Shown here in pieces: positions 15,680 to 24,690 of a stretch of 64,000 nucleotides of DNA (positions are counted from its first letter, which is position 1; each line of letters starts with the position of its first letter). The stretch comes from Bradyrhizobium huanghuaihaiense (GTDB lineage: Bacteria; Pseudomonadota; Alphaproteobacteria; Rhizobiales; Xanthobacteraceae), in NCBI RefSeq assembly GCF_007830635.1, contig NZ_VLLA01000024.1:1-64000 (forward strand), given 5' to 3'. The notes below the pieces were generated by a model. That model did no database searches. It was given only the letters and a program-made list of their open reading frames with translations, and had not been told where the DNA came from. Position numbers and translations under genes: made by a program.

Positions 15680-16840
15680 TTAGCGCAGGCCAAGCCCGCG
15701 CGCGATGATGCCGCGCAGCACCTCGGTGGTGCCGCCCTGGATGGTGAGTTTCGGTGCGGTCTTGATCGCGAAGTCGAGCTGCCGCTCCAGCGTCTCGCGA
15801 TTGGTCGCGGTCTCCTCGACGAAGGCGGCGAGATCGCGCACGCGGTGCGGAAGCTGCTGCTCCCAGACCGTGCCGATGTCCTTGACGATGGACGCCTCCA
15901 CCACCGGCTCCTTGCCGGCCTGCAGCATGCCGGCAACGGAGACCGACATGCGCCGCATGGTGTGGAGCTGCGCGACGAGGCGGCCGATGCCTTCGGCGCT
16001 GCGCGTATCCGGGTTGGGACCGACCGCGCGGACCAGCTCGGTCAGCACGTAGTAGGTTTCGAGGAAACGCTCGGGACCCGAACGCTCATAGGCGAGCTCG
16101 CTCGTCGCCTGCTTCCAGGCGCCGTCGACTTCGCCGAGCACGTGATCGTCGGGGATGAAGTGATCGGTGAAGACGACCTCGTTGAACTCGTACTGTCCGG
16201 TGATCTGGCCGATCGGGTTCACCTTGATGCCGGGCTGCTTCATCTTGACCAGGAATTGGGTCAGGCCGTGACGGCGGTTTTCCTTGGTCGGCGGCGAGGT
16301 GCGGAAGATCGCGATCATGTAGTCGGCGATGTGCGCCGACGAGGTCCAGATCTTGGTGCCGTTGATGAGGTAGCCGCCGTCGGTCTTGGTCGCGCGCGTT
16401 TTCGCCGCGAACAGGTCGGAGCCGGAGTTCGGCTCGCTCATGCCGATCGCAAAGCAGATCTCGCCGCGGCAGATCCGCGGCAATATCTCCATCTTGATGT
16501 GCTCGGGCGCATATTTCAGCAGCACCGGCCCGCTCTGGCGGTCGGCGACGAAGAAGCGCCGCGTCGGCGCGTTGGCGACGCGCATCTCCTCGGTGACGAC
16601 GTAGCGCTCAAGGAAGGAGCGCTCCTGGCCGCCATATTTTTTCGGCCAGGTCATCCCCAGCCAGCCCTTGGCGCCGACCCGGCGGGAAAATTCCGGCGCG
16701 TCGGTGTCCTCGCGGTTGGGCTTGTTCGGATCGAAGGTGCCGGCTGCGATTTCCTCAGCGAGGAAGGCGCGTACTTCCTTGCGCAGTTGCTCGCATTTTT
16801 CGGGCAGGCGGATCGGATCGAAACGGAGGGCTGCGGTCAT
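15680..16840 (-). CDS. Acyl-CoA dehydrogenase family protein (large/alpha-type)
   Basis: A 386-residue FAD enzyme. N-terminal helical domain, then the FAD-binding core FAIGMSEPNSGSDLFAAKT and GTKIWTSSAH, and the C-terminal signature APKLTIQGGTTEVLRGIIARGLGLR region. It oxidises an acyl-CoA to the 2-enoyl-CoA with transfer of electrons to ETF. It is followed and preceded by related genes (15-nt and 17-nt gaps). Pairing with a second, shorter acyl-CoA dehydrogenase recalls alpha2beta2 heteromeric enzymes known for side-chain degradation. Substrate unknown. Confidence 0.9.
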   Translation of the reverse strand: MTAALRFDPIRLPEKCEQLRKEVRAFLAEEIAAGTFDPNKPNREDTDAPEFSRRVGAKGWLGMTWPKKYGGQERSFLERYVVTEEMRVANAPTRRFFVADRQSGPVLLKYAPEHIKMEILPRICRGEICFAIGMSEPNSGSDLFAAKTRATKTDGGYLINGTKIWTSSAHIADYMIAIFRTSPPTKENRRHGLTQFLVKMKQPGIKVNPIGQITGQYEFNEVVFTDHFIPDDHVLGEVDGAWKQATSELAYERSGPERFLETYYVLTELVRAVGPNPDTRSAEGIGRLVAQLHTMRRMSVSVAGMLQAGKEPVVEASIVKDIGTVWEQQLPHRVRDLAAFVEETATNRETLERQLDFAIKTAPKLTIQGGTTEVLRGIIARGLGLR

Positions 16841-16855
16841 GTGTTCTCTCTCCGA

Positions 16856-17920
16856 TCAGCGCGACGCCACGAGCGGCCACAATTCATCGGCGCCTCTGGT
16901 GGCGACCAGCTTGCCGAGCTCGACGGCCCAATGGCTTTCCGAACCGAAATCGTCACGCCAGGCCAGTGCCCGCAGCGAATAGCGGTGCAGGATGTGCTCC
17001 ATGGTGAAGCCGATCGCCCCGTGGACCTGATGCGCGATGCCGCCGCCCTTTTCGGCGGCTTCCGCGCAGCGGATCTTTGCCGAGGCGGCTTCGAGATAGA
17101 CCTCGTCGTTGAACGATTTTGCATTCGCGATGGCGTCGGCCGCAGATGTTGCGGCCGCAAGCGCCGCAGCGGACTCGCCGGCGAGGCGCGCGAGGTTGTG
17201 CTGCACGGCCTGGAATTTCGAGATCTTCTTCTCGAAGGCGACGCGCTCGTTGGAGTAGCGCACGGAAATGTCGAGCATCGCTTCCAGCGCGCCGGCGATC
17301 TGCAGGCTGCGCGCAACGCCGCCCATCAGCATCAGGGTCGTCTGGTCGAGCCCCTTTGGTGCTGGCTTGATCGTGATCGGCTGGACCTTGTCGAGCGTCA
17401 CGGTGTCGCTGTGGTCGTAGCCGACATTGAGCCCGGATTCGATCCGCCCCGTGCTGGCATCGACCAGCGCGATGACCGCGCCATCCTTGCCGTGCGCCAA
17501 CACCGCAAAATGTTTCGCTGCCTTGGCGAAGGGCACGCCGCGGGCACGGCCGGAGAGCGCGCCATCGGCATCAAGGGTGATGCGATCCTTCGGGCTCGCC
17601 GGCACGACCGTCATCTCGCCCTCGGGCGAGGCGATCCTGGCCTGTGCGAGCAGCCAGCCCGCCAGCATGGTCTCGGCGAGGGGAACCGCGACGGCGAAGC
17701 GGCCGGCGGCGTTCAGCAAGGCAAAACCGTCGGCAAGGCTCGCGCCGGAGCCGCCGAGATCGTCAGGCACCCACGCCAGCGGCAAGCCGGCTTCGCTCAG
17801 CGCCTGCCACAGCGGCGCCTGCCACGAATTGTTCTTGTCGTTGTTGATGGTTTGCGGATCGGCGAGATCGGCGAAGATTTTTTCCGCGGTCTCGACGACG
17901 ATATTGTCACTCTCCGCCAC
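16856..17920 (-). CDS. Acyl-CoA dehydrogenase family protein (short/beta-type partner)
   Basis: A 354-residue acyl-CoA dehydrogenase-like protein, shorter than the usual 380-400 residues. Typical signatures are WQALSEAGLPLAWVPDDLGG near the start and HQVHGAIGFTMEHILHRYSL near the end. The usual central FAD/acyl motif is weak, which fits a non-catalytic or half-site subunit of a heteromeric enzyme with the next gene. The GTG start at 17920 was chosen because GGGGAA stands 6 nt upstream. The open frame reaches an ATG at 18052, but the added 44 residues (MSAPQMDLRSTLVRAMAFSD...) have no family character. Confidence 0.78.
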   Translation of the reverse strand: MAESDNIVVETAEKIFADLADPQTINNDKNNSWQAPLWQALSEAGLPLAWVPDDLGGSGASLADGFALLNAAGRFAVAVPLAETMLAGWLLAQARIASPEGEMTVVPASPKDRITLDADGALSGRARGVPFAKAAKHFAVLAHGKDGAVIALVDASTGRIESGLNVGYDHSDTVTLDKVQPITIKPAPKGLDQTTLMLMGGVARSLQIAGALEAMLDISVRYSNERVAFEKKISKFQAVQHNLARLAGESAAALAAATSAADAIANAKSFNDEVYLEAASAKIRCAEAAEKGGGIAHQVHGAIGFTMEHILHRYSLRALAWRDDFGSESHWAVELGKLVATRGADELWPLVASR

Positions 17921-18166
17921 AGCGTTCCCCGTGTTTTGCCATTGGCGCGCCTGCCTGATGAGCTGGCGTGCAGTCTCTTCTTGCGCCCGATGATCGGAAA
18001 AAGCCATGGCCCTGACAAGCGTTGATCGCAGGTCCATCTGCGGCGCGGACATGGGGGCGAGAGCTGGCCTGGACTAATTCCGCTTAGCGGAGTTTGCTCG
18101 ATTTGCAGGGCGCGGCAAACTCGCTAAACAGGGCGCCAGCAACTTACAAAAGGAAGGAAATACCGG

Positions 18167-18952
18167 ATGGCAAAGGACGGCTTGTGCGCAATCGTGACGG
18201 GGTCCGCATCCGGCCTCGGAGCTGCGACCGCAGAAATTCTCGCACGGAGCGGGGCGCGGCTCGTCATCAACTATTCGTCGAGCCAGAAGGAGGCCGAGGC
18301 CACTGCGGAAGTCTGCCGCAAGGCGGGCGCTGCGGAGGTGCTGGTTGCGCAGGGCGACGTCTCGAAGGATGAGGATTGCCGCAAGATCGTCGCGGCAGCG
18401 AGCGGCTGGGGCCGCCTCGACGTGCTCGTCAATAATGCCGGCATCACCAAGCATGTCGCCCATGCCGATCTCGACGGCTTGTCGGCTGAGGATTTCCAGC
18501 GGCTCTATGGCGTCAACACCATCGGCCCGTTCCAGATGGTGCGCGCCGCGCGCAGCCTGCTGGAGGCCGGTGCGAAGGCATCGGGCCGCCCGTCGGCGGT
18601 CGTCAACGTGTCGTCGGTCGCCGGCATCAGCGGCGTCGGCTCGTCGATCGCCTATGCCGCGAGCAAGGGCGCGCTCAACACCATGACCTTGTCGCTGTCG
18701 CGCGCGCTGGCGCCGCTGATCCGCGTCAACACGGTGTGCCCCGGCTATATCGACACGCCCTGGTTCACCAAGGGCCGCGGCGAGGCGGGTGCCAAGCAGG
18801 TGCGCGACAGCGTGGTGGCGAAGGTGCCGCTGAAGGTCGCATCATCCGCCGACGACATCGCGCAGCTCGTCTGCTTCCTGGCGATGCCGGCCTCCAGCAA
18901 CATGACCGGCGAGGTCGTGCGCATGGATGCTGGGATGCATTTGATTACCTAA
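18167..18952 (+). CDS. SDR family NAD(P)-dependent oxidoreductase
   Basis: A 261-residue classical short-chain dehydrogenase/reductase with cofactor motif TGSASGLG (11-18), NNAG (89-92), and catalytic S150, Y163 and K167 (YAASK). Best described as FabG-like 3-oxoacyl reductase or 3-hydroxyacyl-CoA dehydrogenase. The ATG at 18167 follows AAGGAAGG. It is divergent from the acyl-CoA dehydrogenase operon, so it could supply the hydroxyacyl-CoA dehydrogenase step of the same pathway (inference). Confidence 0.9.
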   Translation: MAKDGLCAIVTGSASGLGAATAEILARSGARLVINYSSSQKEAEATAEVCRKAGAAEVLVAQGDVSKDEDCRKIVAAASGWGRLDVLVNNAGITKHVAHADLDGLSAEDFQRLYGVNTIGPFQMVRAARSLLEAGAKASGRPSAVVNVSSVAGISGVGSSIAYAASKGALNTMTLSLSRALAPLIRVNTVCPGYIDTPWFTKGRGEAGAKQVRDSVVAKVPLKVASSADDIAQLVCFLAMPASSNMTGEVVRMDAGMHLIT

Positions 18953-18954
18953 CT

Positions 18955-19041
18955 CGTCATTGCGAGCGAAGCGAAGCAATCCAGAACGTGTCCGCGGTGA
19001 CAGTCTGGATTGCTTCGTCGCAAGAGCTCCTCGCAATGACG
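18955..19041. repeat. Extragenic inverted repeat, family B
   Basis: CGTCATTGCGAGCGAAGCGA at left, CTCCTCGCAATGACG at right, with GCAATCCAGA inverted inside. It separates the convergent SDR and GlsB/YeaQ-like genes. Confidence 0.85.
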
Positions 19042-19080
19042 ATGTGGAGGCAGTGTGCCTTCCACCGACGCCTTAGCGCG

Positions 19081-19353
19081 CTACCCTTTTATCACCCCGC
19101 TGGCCACCAGGCGGTGCCAGATGAACAGCACCACCACCGCGCCGACTGTGGCCATGATGAAGCCGGCGCCCTGGTCGGGGCTGTAATGACCGATGGCCTG
19201 ACCGATGAAGGTCGCCAGAAACGCACCCGCAATGCCGAGGATGGTGGTGAGGATGAAGCCGCTCGGATTGTTCGGCCCCGGCGCGAGCCAGCGCGCGATG
19301 AGGCCGGCGATGAAGCCGACGATGATGATCCACAACAGGCCGCCGAAACTCAT
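19081..19353 (-). CDS. GlsB/YeaQ/YmgE family stress-response membrane protein
   Basis: A 90-residue protein with three hydrophobic segments and the family Gly pattern (GFIAGLIARWLAPG, ILGIAGAFLATFIGQAIG, GAVVVLFIWHRL). The family was named from stress-induced transglycosylase-associated proteins; its biochemical role is not established. The ATG at 19353 has AGGGGAGGAG upstream. The longer frame to 19476 is not supported. Confidence 0.88.
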   Translation of the reverse strand: MSFGGLLWIIIVGFIAGLIARWLAPGPNNPSGFILTTILGIAGAFLATFIGQAIGHYSPDQGAGFIMATVGAVVVLFIWHRLVASGVIKG

Positions 19354-19453
19354 GACAGTGCTCCTCCCCTTCCTGAATTCGCAGAGCGTGATCCGGAAAA
19401 GTGTGCCGCGGTTTTCCGAGCGGATCACGCTCAAACTGAACTGAAGACTTCTG

Positions 19454-20047
19454 CTAAATCCTGCCCGAGATTTCATTCTCGGTCGGCAGCCGTCCGTCCG
19501 GCGTCAGATGATCGACCACCTGCGGCAGATATTGGCTGAGACCGGAGAGCAGCTCCTCGCGCGACAGGCCGCTCTGGGCGGACAGGCTCTGGATCTGGTC
19601 GGCACCGAGCGCATTGGCCAGATCGCCTGGCGCAATCGGCTTGTTCTCGCCCTTGCCAACCCAGGAATTCGCGGTCTCGCCCTGGCCGCCCTGCTGGAGC
19701 TGCTTGAGGAGATCGCCGAGCCCGCCGCTCAGCACGGTGCCGGCCGCGCCACCGGCGAGCAGGCCGCCGAGGCCGCCCTTGAGCAGATCGCTGAGGCCGC
19801 CGCTGTCGCCGGGAAGCGCGGCATTGCCGGTGTTGACTGGCGTCGGAGGCGGCAGCGGTGAGCGCTGCTGCGGGGCAGGCGCCGCGTCGGGCTGGCCCGC
19901 CGTCAGATGCTTGAAGGCCTTCCAGGCGATCAGGCCTAGCAGCGCCATGGTCATCGGCGACATGCCGCCGGAGGATTGCTCTGAGCTTGGCGTGCTCTGG
20001 CCGCGGGGGCCGTTCTGCATGCCGTTGAGGACATCGAGTAGACCCAT
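19454..20047 (-). CDS. YidB family protein (DUF937)
   Basis: A 197-residue low-complexity protein. It begins MGLLDVLNGMQNGPRGQ, has a hydrophobic stretch (MTMALLGLIAWKAFKHL), a proline/alanine linker, a glycine-rich part (GGLGGLLAGGAAGTVLSGGL) and a C-terminal DUF937/YidB module (LANALGADQIQSLSAQSGLS). Function is unknown; family members are often surface- or envelope-associated. The ATG at 20047 has GGAGAGT upstream. It is divergent from the PanE-like gene. Confidence 0.82.
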   Translation of the reverse strand: MGLLDVLNGMQNGPRGQSTPSSEQSSGGMSPMTMALLGLIAWKAFKHLTAGQPDAAPAPQQRSPLPPPTPVNTGNAALPGDSGGLSDLLKGGLGGLLAGGAAGTVLSGGLGDLLKQLQQGGQGETANSWVGKGENKPIAPGDLANALGADQIQSLSAQSGLSREELLSGLSQYLPQVVDHLTPDGRLPTENEISGRI

Positions 20048-20208
20048 GGTACTCTCCTTTGGCGTCTCGTTCGGCGAGCGCTCGCCGCTGACTGCCCCCG
20101 GGGCGAAAACATATGGGGCTCTCATGACGGTTACAAGGCGGATGCGTCGCAACCATTGGGCAGGCGGCGTTGCCTCTGCTATCGAAGCGGGACGATAAGG
20201 AGAACGAG

Positions 20209-21216
20209 GTGGTTGCGGATCGACCCATCGTGGTGGCCGGGGCGGGCGCCATCGGCTGTTTCGTCGGCGGCATGCTGGCAGCGGCCGGCCGCCGCGTCGC
20301 GCTCCTGGTGCGGCCGCGGGTGAAGACCGAGATCGAGCGGTTCGGCCTGCTTCTGACCGATTTCGACGGCTCCGAGACGAAGCTCGGCGCCGGCCAGCTC
20401 GCGCTCTCGGAAGACCCTTCGATCTTCCACAGCGCCGGAGTTGTGCTTGTCACGGTGAAGAGCGCCGACACCGCCGAGGTCGCGGACCAGATAGCGCAGC
20501 ACGCGCCGCAGGATGCCGTGATCGTCTCGCTTCAGAACGGGATCGGCAATGTCGCGGTCTTGCGCGAACGCCTCGGCGGCCGGCGCGTGCTCGCCGGCAT
20601 GGTGCCGTTCAACGTGGTCGCGATGGGCGAGGGGCGCTTCCACCGCTCGAGCTCCGGCGACATCCATGTCGGAGAAGACGAGGCACACACCGCCGGGACA
20701 CTTTCGGTGCCCGGCCTCAATGTGCGCGCGAGCGGTGACATGACCGGCGTGCAATGGGGCAAGCTGATCATCAATCTGAACAACGCGCTCAGCGCGTTGT
20801 CCGACATGCCGCTCGCCGCGCAACTGGCAAACCGCGACTGGCGAAGATTGTTCGCCGACCAGATGGCGGAGGGCCTGGCTGCCCTGCAGGCCGCCGGCAT
20901 CGCGCCGGTCTCGTCGACGCCGATCCCGATGAACTGGTCGCCGACCTTGCTGCGACTGCCCGACATGATCTTCAATGCGATCCTCGGGCGGACCATGAAA
21001 ATCGATCCCGAGGCGCGCTCCTCGATGTGGCAGGATCTGAAGCAGGGTCGCAAGACCGAGATCGACTATCTCCAGGGCGAAGTCATCGCGCTTGCCGAGC
21101 AGAACAATGTCGCCGTGCCGCTGATGCGCCGCATTGTTGCGCTGGTGAAGGAGGCGGAAGTTGCCGGCAACGGCCCGCCCGGGCTGTCGCCGCAGCAGAT
21201 TCGCGGGACGGCCTGA
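20209..21216 (+). CDS. 2-dehydropantoate 2-reductase (PanE/ApbA) family protein
   Basis: A 335-residue reductase with the N-terminal Rossmann motif GAGAIG (about 11-16), then LLVRPR, and C-terminal GKLIINLNNALSAL carrying the family lysine/asparagine region. PanE reduces ketopantoate to pantoate for CoA synthesis, but many paralogues have other 2-keto acid substrates. The GTG at 20209 was chosen because AAGGAG stands 6 nt upstream; the frame runs to a TTG at 20170. A second PanE-like gene is at 35226, so the true PanE cannot be named by eye. Confidence 0.82.
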   Translation: MVADRPIVVAGAGAIGCFVGGMLAAAGRRVALLVRPRVKTEIERFGLLLTDFDGSETKLGAGQLALSEDPSIFHSAGVVLVTVKSADTAEVADQIAQHAPQDAVIVSLQNGIGNVAVLRERLGGRRVLAGMVPFNVVAMGEGRFHRSSSGDIHVGEDEAHTAGTLSVPGLNVRASGDMTGVQWGKLIINLNNALSALSDMPLAAQLANRDWRRLFADQMAEGLAALQAAGIAPVSSTPIPMNWSPTLLRLPDMIFNAILGRTMKIDPEARSSMWQDLKQGRKTEIDYLQGEVIALAEQNNVAVPLMRRIVALVKEAEVAGNGPPGLSPQQIRGTA

Positions 21217-21233
21217 GTGCAGGGAGGAGCGCG

Positions 21234-21443
21234 ATGAGGCGTTGTTTGATGATCGGGGTCGCGCTGACCGCGCTCTGCGGCGCATCGACGCTCGCCCTTG
21301 CGAGGCCGCCGACGGTCATGACCTCGCCCGGCTATGACAGGCGATTGCAGGAGAGCAGGTCGCAGTTGGGTGGTTCAACGGCGGCGACGGTGGATGCGCC
21401 AGTGACAAAGCCGAAGCGTACAAAGAAGAAGCACGCGAATTGA
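21234..21443 (+). CDS. Small secreted basic protein
   Basis: A 69-residue protein with an N-terminal signal (MRRCLMIGVALTALCGASTL, cleavage likely after ALA about 24) and a mature part ending in a lysine-rich tail (KPKRTKKKHAN). AGGGAGGAG stands immediately upstream of the ATG. It follows the PanE-like gene by 17 nt and may share its transcript. No domain is recognised. Confidence 0.7.
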   Translation: MRRCLMIGVALTALCGASTLALARPPTVMTSPGYDRRLQESRSQLGGSTAATVDAPVTKPKRTKKKHAN

Positions 21444-21469
21444 GGATGGGGCGGGAATCTCTATCCATT

Positions 21470-21549
21470 CGTCATTGCGAGCGCAGCGAAGCAATCCAGA
21501 ATCCCTCCGCGGAAAGACTCTGGATTGCTTCGCTGCGCTCGCAATGACG
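21470..21549. repeat. Extragenic inverted repeat, family B
   Basis: CGTCATTGCGAGCGCAGCGA inverted against itself, with GCAATCCAGA/TCTGGATTGC inside, nearly identical to 11505-11584. It lies between convergent genes. Confidence 0.85.
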
Positions 21550-21560
21550 GCTGTGGCTGG

Positions 21561-22181
21561 CTACCCCTTCTTCGCCGGCTTGCTCGGCGTCGGGCTGAAC
21601 AGCTTCTTCAAATCGTTCAAGCTTTCCGACAGCCGCGGCCATTCGCAGGAGAACGAGCCCTTGGTGCAGGCCGCGCCCTTCGGGCGCTGGCCGGCGGTCT
21701 GCTGCACCTTCGGCCGCTCGACCGGCACCGGAACGCGCTCGGCCTCGGTTCGCAGGGCGATCTGCTGAAGCTGCTGGACCTGTTGCTCCTGCTGCTCACG
21801 CTGCTGGCGCGCCGTGGCCTGGGCCGCTTCATTGCTGCGGCGCTGATTGGCGAGGTAGGCGGTATAGGTTTCGTCGATCTTCCTCTGCTCCTCCGGAGTC
21901 GGGTTGGGCCCGGCGATGTCGAAGGTGCGGTCCTGGAGGAAGTCGTAATAGGTGTAGCCGCCACCCGGCTTGCGACGGCCGGCGAACTTGGCGTTGCAAT
22001 CGGCGAGCGCGGCTGTCTTCTCGGCCTTGGTTGCAGCCTTCTCGGCGGCATCGGCGCATTCTTCGAAGTCGACGGGCGCGCGTTTCCACCATTGCGCCTG
22101 GGCATGCGACTGCGTCAGCAGAAAAAATCCTGCTGCGGCAACGAGAAGCGCCGCACGACGCGATGCAACGACAAGCGACAT
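21561..22181 (-). CDS. Secreted protein with Gln-rich coiled-coil region, unknown function
   Basis: A 206-residue protein with a cleavable signal (about 1-30, ending SHAQAQ). An N-terminal mature part contains two cysteines (ECADAA, DCNAKF). An Arg/Gln-rich stretch (about 110-150, ARQQREQQEQQVQQLQQ) is likely a coiled coil. The tail has CTKGSFSCEW, a possible second disulfide. It is not recognised as a named family. The long Gln/Glu helix suggests an envelope-spanning or adaptor role, but this is speculative. Confidence 0.7.
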   Translation of the reverse strand: MSLVVASRRAALLVAAAGFFLLTQSHAQAQWWKRAPVDFEECADAAEKAATKAEKTAALADCNAKFAGRRKPGGGYTYYDFLQDRTFDIAGPNPTPEEQRKIDETYTAYLANQRRSNEAAQATARQQREQQEQQVQQLQQIALRTEAERVPVPVERPKVQQTAGQRPKGAACTKGSFSCEWPRLSESLNDLKKLFSPTPSKPAKKG

Positions 22182-22387
22182 TTTACGAGGGCATTCCTTA
22201 CACGACTCAACTCGAACCGAGTCGGGCCAGATTTTTGCCCCTTTATCGCCGGCTTGTCACCCATGGAACCCGGGAATTTCATGGCTGCGATGCTGACATT
22301 TTTTGCTTGACGTGGCGCGGGAGTCACAGCCGCGCGGCACGTGATGCGCTTAGACTTTTATCGATTTGAATCCGAGGGGGAATCTCC

Positions 22388-23419
22388 GTGATGAGAGCGC
22401 TGGCCCGACTTGCCGCACTCGCCCTGATGCTGACGTGCGGCCATGCCTTCGCAGCGGAGGAGGATGCACCCAACCGCAAGCCGGTGAAGGCCATCGGCGA
22501 TGCCAGGCTCTCGGTCGGCGGGCGGGGAATGCTGCCGCTTTACCTCTCGCGCGACTGGTCGATGCCGCTGCCGGCAGTCTCGCGCGCGGTCATCGTGCTG
22601 CATGGACGCCTGCGCAATGCCGACGAATATTACATATCGGCCAACAACGCGCAGGCCGCAGCGGGCGACGACGGCAAGAGTGCGCTGATGATCGTCCCGC
22701 AGTTCCTGGCGGAGATCGATATCGAGGCGTACAAGCTGCCCGCGGATACGCTGCGCTGGTCGCTCGAGGGCTGGGAGGGCGGCGATGCCGCGCTCGCGCC
22801 GAATCCGGTGTCGTCGTTCGAGGCGCTCGATGCGATCCTGGCAAAACTCTCGGACCGGCGCGTCTTTCCGAACCTGAAGCAGGTCGTGATCGCCGGGCAT
22901 TCCGGCGGCGGCCAGGTGGTGCAGCGCTATGCGATCGCGGGCAAGGGCGAGGCGCCGCTGCTGCGCCAGCATATCGACATTCGCTACGTTGTCGCCAATC
23001 CCTCGTCCTATGCCTATTTCAGCGCTGAGCGGCCGCTGCCGAAGGTTGCCGCATCCTGTCCCGGCTACGACAATTGGAAATACGGCATGGGCGACCGTCC
23101 GCCCTATCTCGCGGACGCGACAGCTGCGGCACTCGCGCAGCGCTATGTCGAGCGCGAGGTGATCTACCTGCTCGGCACGCTCGACACCAATCCAAAACAG
23201 TCCGCGCTCGATAAGAGCTGCATGGCGGAGGCGCAGGGGCCGACGCGCTACGCCCGCGGTCACGCCTATGCCGATGCGATGGCCAAGCGCGACCATGGCA
23301 CGCCCAATCACCGGGTCTGGGATGTCGCCGGCGTCGGCCATGACGGCGACAAGATGCTGACCTCGAAATGCGGGCTCGCGGCGCTGTTCGATAGTCCGGG
23401 CTGCGGCGCCGAGCGCTGA
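22388..23419 (+). CDS. Secreted alpha/beta hydrolase
   Basis: A 343-residue protein with a signal peptide (about 1-22, ending HAFAAE). The fold starts VSRAVIVLHGRLRNADEYY, with the nucleophile elbow GHSGGG (S172) and a likely catalytic His in VAGVGHDGDKM near the C-terminus. Length and the HGRLRNADEYY motif suit a periplasmic esterase-like enzyme. The ATG at 22388 may be preceded by GAGGGGGAAT. No substrate can be assigned. Confidence 0.83.
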   Translation: MMRALARLAALALMLTCGHAFAAEEDAPNRKPVKAIGDARLSVGGRGMLPLYLSRDWSMPLPAVSRAVIVLHGRLRNADEYYISANNAQAAAGDDGKSALMIVPQFLAEIDIEAYKLPADTLRWSLEGWEGGDAALAPNPVSSFEALDAILAKLSDRRVFPNLKQVVIAGHSGGGQVVQRYAIAGKGEAPLLRQHIDIRYVVANPSSYAYFSAERPLPKVAASCPGYDNWKYGMGDRPPYLADATAAALAQRYVEREVIYLLGTLDTNPKQSALDKSCMAEAQGPTRYARGHAYADAMAKRDHGTPNHRVWDVAGVGHDGDKMLTSKCGLAALFDSPGCGAER

Positions 23420-23605
23420 TGTCTTGAAGGCGCAGCTGTCGCTGTTACACTTCGTCCCGCGAGTGCCTCACCCCGAGGCGCCGCCAAGAAGCCTGTTGCG
23501 CGACGAGCGCGCGGCGTGGATGAAGGAAGGGCGCGCCTTCCGGATTTTGCCGGCGAAGGCGCCGGCGCATGCCGAACAAGAAAATTCACGAAAGGACTCT
23601 TTGAC

Positions 23606-24244
23606 ATGACGATCACGATCGCAGCGAACAGCGTGCCGAAGCCGCCCGCCGAGATCATCGCGGGCTTTCGCGGTGCGCCGACCTCGGTCATCTCGGACAA
23701 TCTCGCCCGGCTGCCGGGCGCGGTCGGGCTCAAGCCCTATCATCGCGGCGGCAAGCTGGTGGGGACGGCCTTCACCGTGCGCACCCGGCCCGGCGATAAT
23801 CTCGCCATCCACCGTGCGCTGGAGCTGGTCGGGCCCGGCGACGTCATCGTGGTCGATGGCGGCGGCGACGAGACCCGCGCGCTGGTCGGCGAGATCATGA
23901 AGAACATCGCGCAGTGGCGCAAAGCCGAAGGCTATGTGATCGACGGCGCGATCCGCGACGTCGCGGCCTTCGCGGCCGACGACTTCCCCTGCTACGCCCG
24001 CGCGGTGATCCATCGCGGTCCCTACAAGAACGGTCCCGGCGAGATCAATGTGCCTGTTACGATCGGCGGCACCGTGATCGCGCCCGGCGATATCGTCGTC
24101 GGCGACGAGGACGGCGTGGTGTCGTTTCCGGCCACTGGTGCCGCCGCGCTGCTCGAGGCCGTGCGTGCCCAGGTCGCGCGCGAGGAAGAGACCATGAAGG
24201 CGATCCGCGAGGGCCGCTACCAGGGCTCATACGGCAAAGCCTGA
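23606..24244 (+). CDS. RraA family protein (HMG/CHA aldolase-like)
   Basis: A 212-residue RraA-fold protein with core motifs SDNLARLPGAVG, GTAFTVRTRPGDNLAIHRAL and IDGAIRDVAAFA. The last carries the Arg-Asp of HMG/CHA aldolases, which cleave 4-hydroxy-4-methyl- or carboxy-2-oxo acids to pyruvate or oxaloacetate and also act as decarboxylases. The ATG at 23606 is the family start; upstream frame to 23516 is not supported. The next genes (cupin, TctC receptor) suggest a carboxylate catabolic operon rather than the RNase E regulator role of E. coli RraA. Confidence 0.85.
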   Translation: MTITIAANSVPKPPAEIIAGFRGAPTSVISDNLARLPGAVGLKPYHRGGKLVGTAFTVRTRPGDNLAIHRALELVGPGDVIVVDGGGDETRALVGEIMKNIAQWRKAEGYVIDGAIRDVAAFAADDFPCYARAVIHRGPYKNGPGEINVPVTIGGTVIAPGDIVVGDEDGVVSFPATGAAALLEAVRAQVAREEETMKAIREGRYQGSYGKA

Positions 24245-24271
24245 CCAGCGAAGAACGAAGGGGAGAGCGGC

Positions 24272-24643
24272 GTGAGCCAGAGGGACGAATTCCACAATAT
24301 CGACAATCCCGACGACGGGCTGTTCCGCGAGCTCGCCGCGGGGGTGACGACGCGCATCTTCTCCGGCGAGCAGGCAATGCTGTCGGTGGTGACGCTGGCT
24401 CCGCATGCGCAAGGTTCGCTGCATCACCATCCCGAGGAGCAATGGGGCGTGCTGCTCGACGGCTCCGCGATCCGGGTCCAGGGCGATGAGGAAATCCCGG
24501 TGAAGAAGGGCGATTTCTGGCGTACCCCCGGCAACGTGCCGCACACCATGCGCGCCGGCCCCGACGGGGCCCGCGTGCTGGACATCTTCAGTCCGCCTCG
24601 GCCAGAATACAAAAAAGCGGGGTCGGGCTTCGGGACGACCTGA
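24272..24643 (+). CDS. Cupin domain-containing protein
   Basis: A 123-residue single cupin (motif 1 with SLHHHPEEQWGVLLDG, motif 2 with GDFWRTPGNVPHTM). The histidines can bind a metal. The GTG start at 24272 has GGGGAG upstream. Gap to RraA is 27 nt and to the TctC gene 47 nt, so the three probably form one operon. Single cupins near such operons may be isomerases or decarboxylases; function here is unknown. Confidence 0.82.
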   Translation: MSQRDEFHNIDNPDDGLFRELAAGVTTRIFSGEQAMLSVVTLAPHAQGSLHHHPEEQWGVLLDGSAIRVQGDEEIPVKKGDFWRTPGNVPHTMRAGPDGARVLDIFSPPRPEYKKAGSGFGTT

Positions 24644-24690
24644 GCGCTCAAAAGCAAAAAAAGCAAAGCGCAAAATACAAGGGAGGGACC

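Noticed and set aside
15845..18025. 726-codon open frame antisense to the two acyl-CoA dehydrogenases
   Set aside because: Product is Arg/Asp/Ala-rich with no family feature; long antisense frames are common in high-GC genes. The sense strand carries clear acyl-CoA dehydrogenases.
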